In this document: piece after piece, positions 14,476 through 17,522 of the stretch
How the letters are laid out: every line of letters starts with the position of its first letter
Numbering within the stretch: position 1 is the first letter of the stretch
DNA from: Rhodospirillaceae bacterium
GTDB lineage: Bacteria; Pseudomonadota; Alphaproteobacteria; Micavibrionales; Micavibrionaceae
Assembly: GCA_003452275.1 (NCBI GenBank)
Contig: DMIT01000194.1
Location: forward strand, 1 to 17,522
Direction: 5' to 3'
DNA length: 17,522 nt
The notes under the pieces: model-generated
Databases searched by the model: none
What the model was told of the DNA's origin: nothing
The model's input: only the letters and a program-made list of their open reading frames with translations
Position numbers and translations under genes: made by a program

Positions 14476-14943
14476 TTATTTAATCTCCACGATACGGACA
14501 ACACAGTTATTGTAACTTGTGATGTCAAGATTGATGCCGTTAATTTCCATTGCCCGTTTAAGCTCGATCAAAGTTCCATCAAAGTCTTTTTGGGATGTCA
14601 GGCCGCCATCGGCGCGAAGCTCGGGGGCTTCCCATGAAATGGTATACCCGTATCCTCTGGCCCATTCCGCGATTTTTTGCGACAGGATATCGCCTTGCAT
14701 GACATTGAGGGGCATCCCTGATCCACCCTGAAAAGAAGAGCAATCTCTGGAGATTTTTGTCGCAGGCGCAGGAACGAAGGACTTTTCCTCCGGTGTAAGA
14801 CCAGTCATGATTTTTTTATCATTGACCCGAGATGCCTGCGATGTGCCGGTTTCTTTGTCCGTAATCACCAATGTCGCCGCATCTGCCTGAATTACGAAAA
14901 ATAAAATAGCTAAAAACGAGAATACTTGGATTCTGTATATCAT
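14476..14943 (-). CDS. pilL: TcpQ/PilL-like periplasmic secretin partner, first gene of the pilus operon
   Basis: The 155-residue protein has a signal peptide (1-22, ending ADA). A spacer follows, then a complete TcpQ-type domain (about 77-155). This reads MPLNVMQGDILSQKIAEWA (77-95), YTISWEA, DFDGTLIELKRAM, and a terminal strand YNNCVVRIVEI. R64 PilL and Vibrio TcpQ carry this domain at their C-termini and support the secretin. The gene lies immediately before pilN, like pilL in R64 (apart from pilM). It is much shorter than R64 PilL, and it lacks a lipobox, so the symbol is tentative. Two cysteines (68 and 147) could form a disulphide. The ribosome binding site is weak (AGG eleven bases before the ATG). 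A leader of about 146 nt separates it from the predicted promoter. Confidence 0.75.
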   Translation of the reverse strand: MIYRIQVFSFLAILFFVIQADAATLVITDKETGTSQASRVNDKKIMTGLTPEEKSFVPAPATKISRDCSSFQGGSGMPLNVMQGDILSQKIAEWARGYGYTISWEAPELRADGGLTSQKDFDGTLIELKRAMEINGINLDITSYNNCVVRIVEIK

Positions 14944-15078
14944 TTAATATGAACCTAACAGGCCCCCTCATGAATAGGTTGTCCCCAGAACGGGGATAAA
15001 AGATAGGATCACCACGACCAAACTCGGCATATCTTTTCCATTCTGCCTGTAGGCAGTCCGCAAAGCCCCGAATCAACT

Positions 15079-15090
15079 GTCACTAGTGAC
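15079..15090. promoter_or_regulatory. 12-bp perfect palindrome at the predicted pilus-operon start site
   Basis: GTCACTAGTGAC is its own reverse complement. It begins seven bases beyond the -10 box on the minus strand, exactly where transcription would start. A dimeric repressor bound here would block initiation. The palindrome is seen directly; the operator role is inferred. Confidence 0.5.
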
Positions 15091-15096
15091 CTGCAC

Positions 15097-15125
15097 ATGG
15101 TACAGAACAACCAGATTTCTGGCAA
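15097..15125 (-). promoter_or_regulatory. Candidate sigma-70-type promoter of the pilus operon
   Basis: On the minus strand TTGCCA (15120-15125) and TACCAT (15097-15102) are separated by exactly 17 bases, matching the consensus at 5 of 6 and 4 of 6 positions. It is the best-spaced pair I found upstream of the first pilus gene. Transcription would start near 15090, giving a leader of about 146 nt. Confidence 0.45.
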
Positions 15126-15262
15126 TCAGTTCTCTTCGCAAATAGAAAAATTCTATCTTGGGAATGAGCATCTCAAAAAAACCTTCATATTTGGTAAAGA
15201 AATTTATCGTGACGAAAGCGGGAGAAAAATATTTCTGTAATATCCAGAATCAGGAAATAAAC

Positions 15263-15310
15263 ATGATAGGCTTTTGTCGTAATAAAAATCGTTGGCGCGG
15301 GTTTTTCTGA
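15263..15310 (+). CDS. Possible 15-residue peptide ORF upstream of the S66 peptidase gene
   Basis: ATG at 15263 to TGA at 15308 encodes MIGFCRNKNRWRGFF, a cationic, aromatic peptide. AGGAA lies about seven bases before the ATG, a reasonable ribosome binding site, which is the only reason to list it. It could be a leader peptide, a small bioactive peptide or chance. It is not a microcin C-type precursor by the known rule, as it does not end in Asn and no MccB adenylyltransferase gene is near. Confidence 0.18.
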   Translation: MIGFCRNKNRWRGFF

Positions 15311-15365
15311 ATCAAATCAATAATCTAAAGCTTCTCGGCTAAACTGATTGTAATTGTTTATAGGT

Positions 15366-15393
15366 TTTGCTTTCACATTTTCGTAATTATGAT
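15366..15393 (+). promoter_or_regulatory. Weak candidate promoter of the S66 peptidase gene
   Basis: TATGAT (15388-15393) matches the -10 consensus at five of six positions. TTTGCT (15366-15371) lies 16 bases upstream as a poor -35 match. The resulting leader would be about 55 nt. Confidence 0.3.
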
Positions 15394-15455
15394 ACCATGA
15401 ATTTTCTCTACCCCTTTGGATAGTTATACTCTTCAACAATCTTGGAGACTCTTAC

Positions 15456-16499
15456 ATGTTAAAACCAAAACCACTTGCTCAAGGCGACAAAGTTGCCGCG
15501 ATTACATTGTCTTGGGGAGGGCCAGGAATGTTTCCTCATCGTTATGAGGCAGGGAAAAAACAGCTTCAAGATGCTTTTGGTTTGAAAATCGTTGAAACCC
15601 GTCATGCTTTAAAAGACGCTGACTGGATTTATAAGAACCCTCGTGCAAGGGCGGATGATTTAATGGAAGCGTTTGCAGATCCCTCAATCAAGGCGATCAT
15701 TTCAACGATTGGCGGAGATGAATCTGTTCGGATTTTGCCTTTTCTAGACCTGAAAACGATTCAGCAGAATCCAAAGATATTCCTTGGATATTCTGATACG
15801 ACGGTAACGCATTTTGCGTGTTTCAAAGCAGGACTTACAAGTTTCTACGGCCCCAGTTTCATGGCCGGCTTTGCCGAAAATGGGGGGATGTTCCACTATA
15901 TGAAGCAATCCGTTCAGAGAACTTTATTTTCTACTGAACCTGTTGGTCTCATTCCAAATAATACAGATGGCTGGACCGTAGAACATCTAGATTGGGCTAA
16001 TCCGGAATTCCAAGATACAAAGAGAAAACTGCGTCTGCCAACAGGCCCTCAAATATTGCAAGGACAGGGAGTTGCGCGCGGTCATCTTATAGGCGGATGC
16101 GCCGAGGTCTTGGAAATGCTGAAAGGCACAGAATACTGGCCCACTGCAGAGATCTGGAAAGGTGCTATTCTCTTCCTTGAAACATCGGAAGAGGCTCCAG
16201 ATGTCACAATCTTCGAGCGCTGGATTAGAAATTATGGCTCGCAGGGCATATTGCAAAGTCTGAACGGAATTATAATGGGCCGTCCTGGCGGACAGCTAAG
16301 CGACGAAGATCTTTTTAAATACGATAAAGCGCTTTTAAAAATTGTGCGAGACGAATTGGGATTTGTGGATTTGCCGATTATGACACAAATGGATTTCGGG
16401 CATACCGATCCTATGTTTATTATTCCTTATGGCGTTCAAGCTGAAATAGATTGTCTGGCCAATAAATTCAGTATTCTGGAAGCTGGCGTTTCAGCTTAA
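15456..16499 (+). CDS. S66-family serine peptidase (MccF / LD-carboxypeptidase-like)
   Basis: The 347-residue cytoplasmic enzyme belongs to peptidase family S66, which includes LdcA (murein tetrapeptide LD-carboxypeptidase) and MccF (self-immunity to the Trojan-horse antibiotic microcin C7). The catalytic triad can be placed: nucleophile Ser113 in FLGYSDTT, Glu242 in LFLETSEEAP and His316 in DFGHTDPM. These spacings are close to MccF (Ser118, Glu243, His311) and less like the shorter LdcA. The N-terminus KPKPLAQGDKVAAITLSWGG and the block STIGGDESVRILPFLD (83-98) are also family-typical. GGAG eight bases before the ATG supports the start. No microcin biosynthesis gene lies in the window, so this is an orphan; it may recycle peptidoglycan peptides or detoxify peptidyl-nucleotides. 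It is transcribed away from the pilus operon and probably independent of it. Family firm, substrate open. Confidence 0.92.
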   Translation: MLKPKPLAQGDKVAAITLSWGGPGMFPHRYEAGKKQLQDAFGLKIVETRHALKDADWIYKNPRARADDLMEAFADPSIKAIISTIGGDESVRILPFLDLKTIQQNPKIFLGYSDTTVTHFACFKAGLTSFYGPSFMAGFAENGGMFHYMKQSVQRTLFSTEPVGLIPNNTDGWTVEHLDWANPEFQDTKRKLRLPTGPQILQGQGVARGHLIGGCAEVLEMLKGTEYWPTAEIWKGAILFLETSEEAPDVTIFERWIRNYGSQGILQSLNGIIMGRPGGQLSDEDLFKYDKALLKIVRDELGFVDLPIMTQMDFGHTDPMFIIPYGVQAEIDCLANKFSILEAGVSA

Positions 16500-16616
16500 T
16501 TCTCCGTTTCTCTGGCGATATTTTCTACCATATGAATGGGAGCCTTTGCCATGGACATAAAGAGATAGCATGACACAATAAAATACATACTACACAAATA
16601 CACGCGTTCAAGAAGT

Positions 16617-17522
16617 TTAATCTGTCGCGTGCAGAGCGTATTGTTCATAAAATTTATTGCTAAATAAGCCTAGCGGATCATATTGCCTTTTCTTGGCAAA
16701 AAAATTGTCCAGCATGGGATATGATTTTCTAATTTGTTCTGAGGTTGCATAGTTGGCATAGGTTAGATAATAACTGCCTCCGCGTAATTGAGCGGCATTT
16801 ATAAGTTGACGAGTCCAGTTTTTTGCTCTTTCGACAGATGCGGCATCCTTGCCATGGTTGATATATAAAACAAAGGCAATCGTTTCATTCGGGGCATAAG
16901 GCAGAAAGGATTCATGATCCGCCTTCACATGCCTTAATGTAATGCTCAAAATATTTATATTTTCGGTTGTCACAATTGCCTTAAGATCATCCATAAAATG
17001 GGAAGCCGCAGCTATGGGGATGAAATATTCTTGTAAAATATCTGTATCCTGAATGCCTTGATAATCAAGAAATTGGACAGGTGGGCGCATTGCGTTATTG
17101 CGGCTTATCACTTGTGCCTTTCCGGGCGTGTCTAATAACTGGTCCTGAATAAACCATCTGACGTCTTTTCCCCAATCGCTCTTTCTGGAGATATCCAGAA
17201 ACCATTTTGATGTCGAGATCAGCGATTCTTGATCCAAAGGAGATAAGGCATCCGGATGATGAGCGATTTTACTGTAGGATGTGACTGAGCATATCCCCAT
17301 AAAGTTCGCTTTGGTAATATCAGGGCGGGCATAATGCAGTTCGATGGCGTCATTATTCAAAACCTGTTTTTGCAAATATGCGGGATAATTCTTGCAATCC
17401 ATCGTACTCGTAGACTTCTCAAGAACTGAATTGCCGGTGACGAAAAGCACGACCTCACTGATGACGCCAAAAAGACCGTATCCCCCTATCACCAAATGAA
17501 ACAGGTCAGGATTTTCTATTCT
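16617..17522 (-). CDS. VAO-type FAD-dependent oxidoreductase, C-terminal part (5' end outside window)
   Basis: The frame is open to the window edge. Residues before the first TTG at 17495 read RIENPDLFHLVIGGYGLFGV without a stop, so the N-terminal FAD-binding part lies outside. The NPDLF ... GGYGLFGVI motif is the end of the PCMH/FAD_binding_4 domain. In this family a 'GG-G-(F/L)GVI' strand contacts the FAD pyrophosphate region. The remaining 280 residues form the substrate (cap) domain, with ILSITLRHVKAD, a FVLYINHGKD strand and the common end KRQYDPLGLFSNKFYEQY. Sugar-lactone oxidases and DprE1-like enzymes look similar, but the substrate cannot be told. No covalent flavin His can be judged, as that region is missing. 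It converges on the S66 peptidase gene with 117 bp between them; no clear terminator was found there. Confidence 0.82.
   Translation of the reverse strand, partial: RIENPDLFHLVIGGYGLFGVISEVVLFVTGNSVLEKSTSTMDCKNYPAYLQKQVLNNDAIELHYARPDITKANFMGICSVTSYSKIAHHPDALSPLDQESLISTSKWFLDISRKSDWGKDVRWFIQDQLLDTPGKAQVISRNNAMRPPVQFLDYQGIQDTDILQEYFIPIAAASHFMDDLKAIVTTENINILSITLRHVKADHESFLPYAPNETIAFVLYINHGKDAASVERAKNWTRQLINAAQLRGGSYYLTYANYATSEQIRKSYPMLDNFFAKKRQYDPLGLFSNKFYEQYALHATD

Larger units (their letters stand above)
14944..15455. other. 512-bp intergenic region between the pilus operon and the S66 peptidase gene
   Basis: This divergent regulatory space holds the candidate pilus-operon promoter with its palindrome, and a candidate promoter and tiny ORF for the plus-strand peptidase gene. 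In the predicted pil leader, two short hairpins are possible: TCCCC/GGGGA at 14982-14996 and CTGCCT/AGGCAG at 15043-15056. No RNA gene or known riboswitch was recognised. A plus-strand frame is open from about 15008 to the TAA at 15240, with an ATG at 15097 (47 codons), but it has no ribosome binding site and is probably chance. Confidence 0.6.

Noticed and set aside
14819..15076. 85-residue minus-strand frame starting upstream of the first pilus gene
   Set aside because: Most of it overlaps the TcpQ/PilL-like gene in another frame, and it has no ribosome binding site or recognisable domain.
15097..15240. 47-codon plus-strand ORF in the intergenic region, with a protein-like C-terminal half (FIFGKEIYRDESGRK)
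   Set aside because: It has no ribosome binding site and overlaps the candidate pilus promoter on the other strand. It could be a gene remnant, but nothing supports expression.
15263..15310. Interpretation of the tiny ORF as a microcin C-type precursor
   Set aside because: The known precursors end in Asn and require an MccB-type adenylyltransferase nearby; neither is present.
16500..16616. Terminator between the S66 peptidase and FAD oxidoreductase genes
   Set aside because: Only a 4-bp CCAT/ATGG pairing was found, with no T-run; too weak to call.

Overview
This window looks like a piece of chromosome from a Gram-negative bacterium. It encodes an outer-membrane secretin, a pilus lipoprotein, an MscS channel and a housekeeping dihydrofolate reductase. 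An alphaproteobacterium is my best guess, but no rRNA or other strong taxonomic marker is present, so that is inference. No tRNA, rRNA, CRISPR array, transposase, integrase or invertase was found.

Left flank (1-2653): the 3' end of a small membrane protein of unknown function, an MscS-family mechanosensitive channel on the minus strand, and folA (dihydrofolate reductase) on the plus strand. Convergent genes overlap at their stops (590-609 and 2644-2653), so this part is very compact.

Core (2644-14943, all minus strand, transcribed right to left): a type IVb pilus assembly operon of the IncI plasmid R64 thin-pilus type. In transcription order it encodes a TcpQ/PilL-like periplasmic protein, secretin lipoprotein PilN, PilO, PilP, assembly ATPase PilQ, platform protein PilR, major pilin PilS, a divergent PilT-like ATPase, a PilM-like membrane protein, a canonical PilT-like ATPase, and the large minor pilin or adhesin PilV. 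After a 120-bp gap with an inverted repeat comes a second TcpQ-domain protein. PilN with the TcpQ proteins, PilO and PilP should form the envelope channel. PilQ and PilR should drive polymerisation of PilS, with PilV as a probable tip adhesin. The two extra PilT-family ATPases suggest that this R64-like machine can also retract. R64 has no such ATPase (its pilT gene encodes a lytic transglycosylase). Prepilin peptidase, lytic transglycosylase and the R64 shufflon recombinase are not in the window.

Regulation visible in the sequence: a promoter-like element at 15097-15125 with a 12-bp perfect palindrome at the predicted start site, a very strong ribosome binding site on pilS, and a hairpin followed by a U-run directly after pilS that probably favours major pilin over downstream products.

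Right flank (14944-17522): a 512-bp intergenic region, then an S66-family (MccF/LD-carboxypeptidase-like) serine peptidase on the plus strand, preceded by a possible 15-codon ORF. Last is the 3' part of a VAO-type FAD-dependent oxidoreductase on the minus strand, cut by the window edge.
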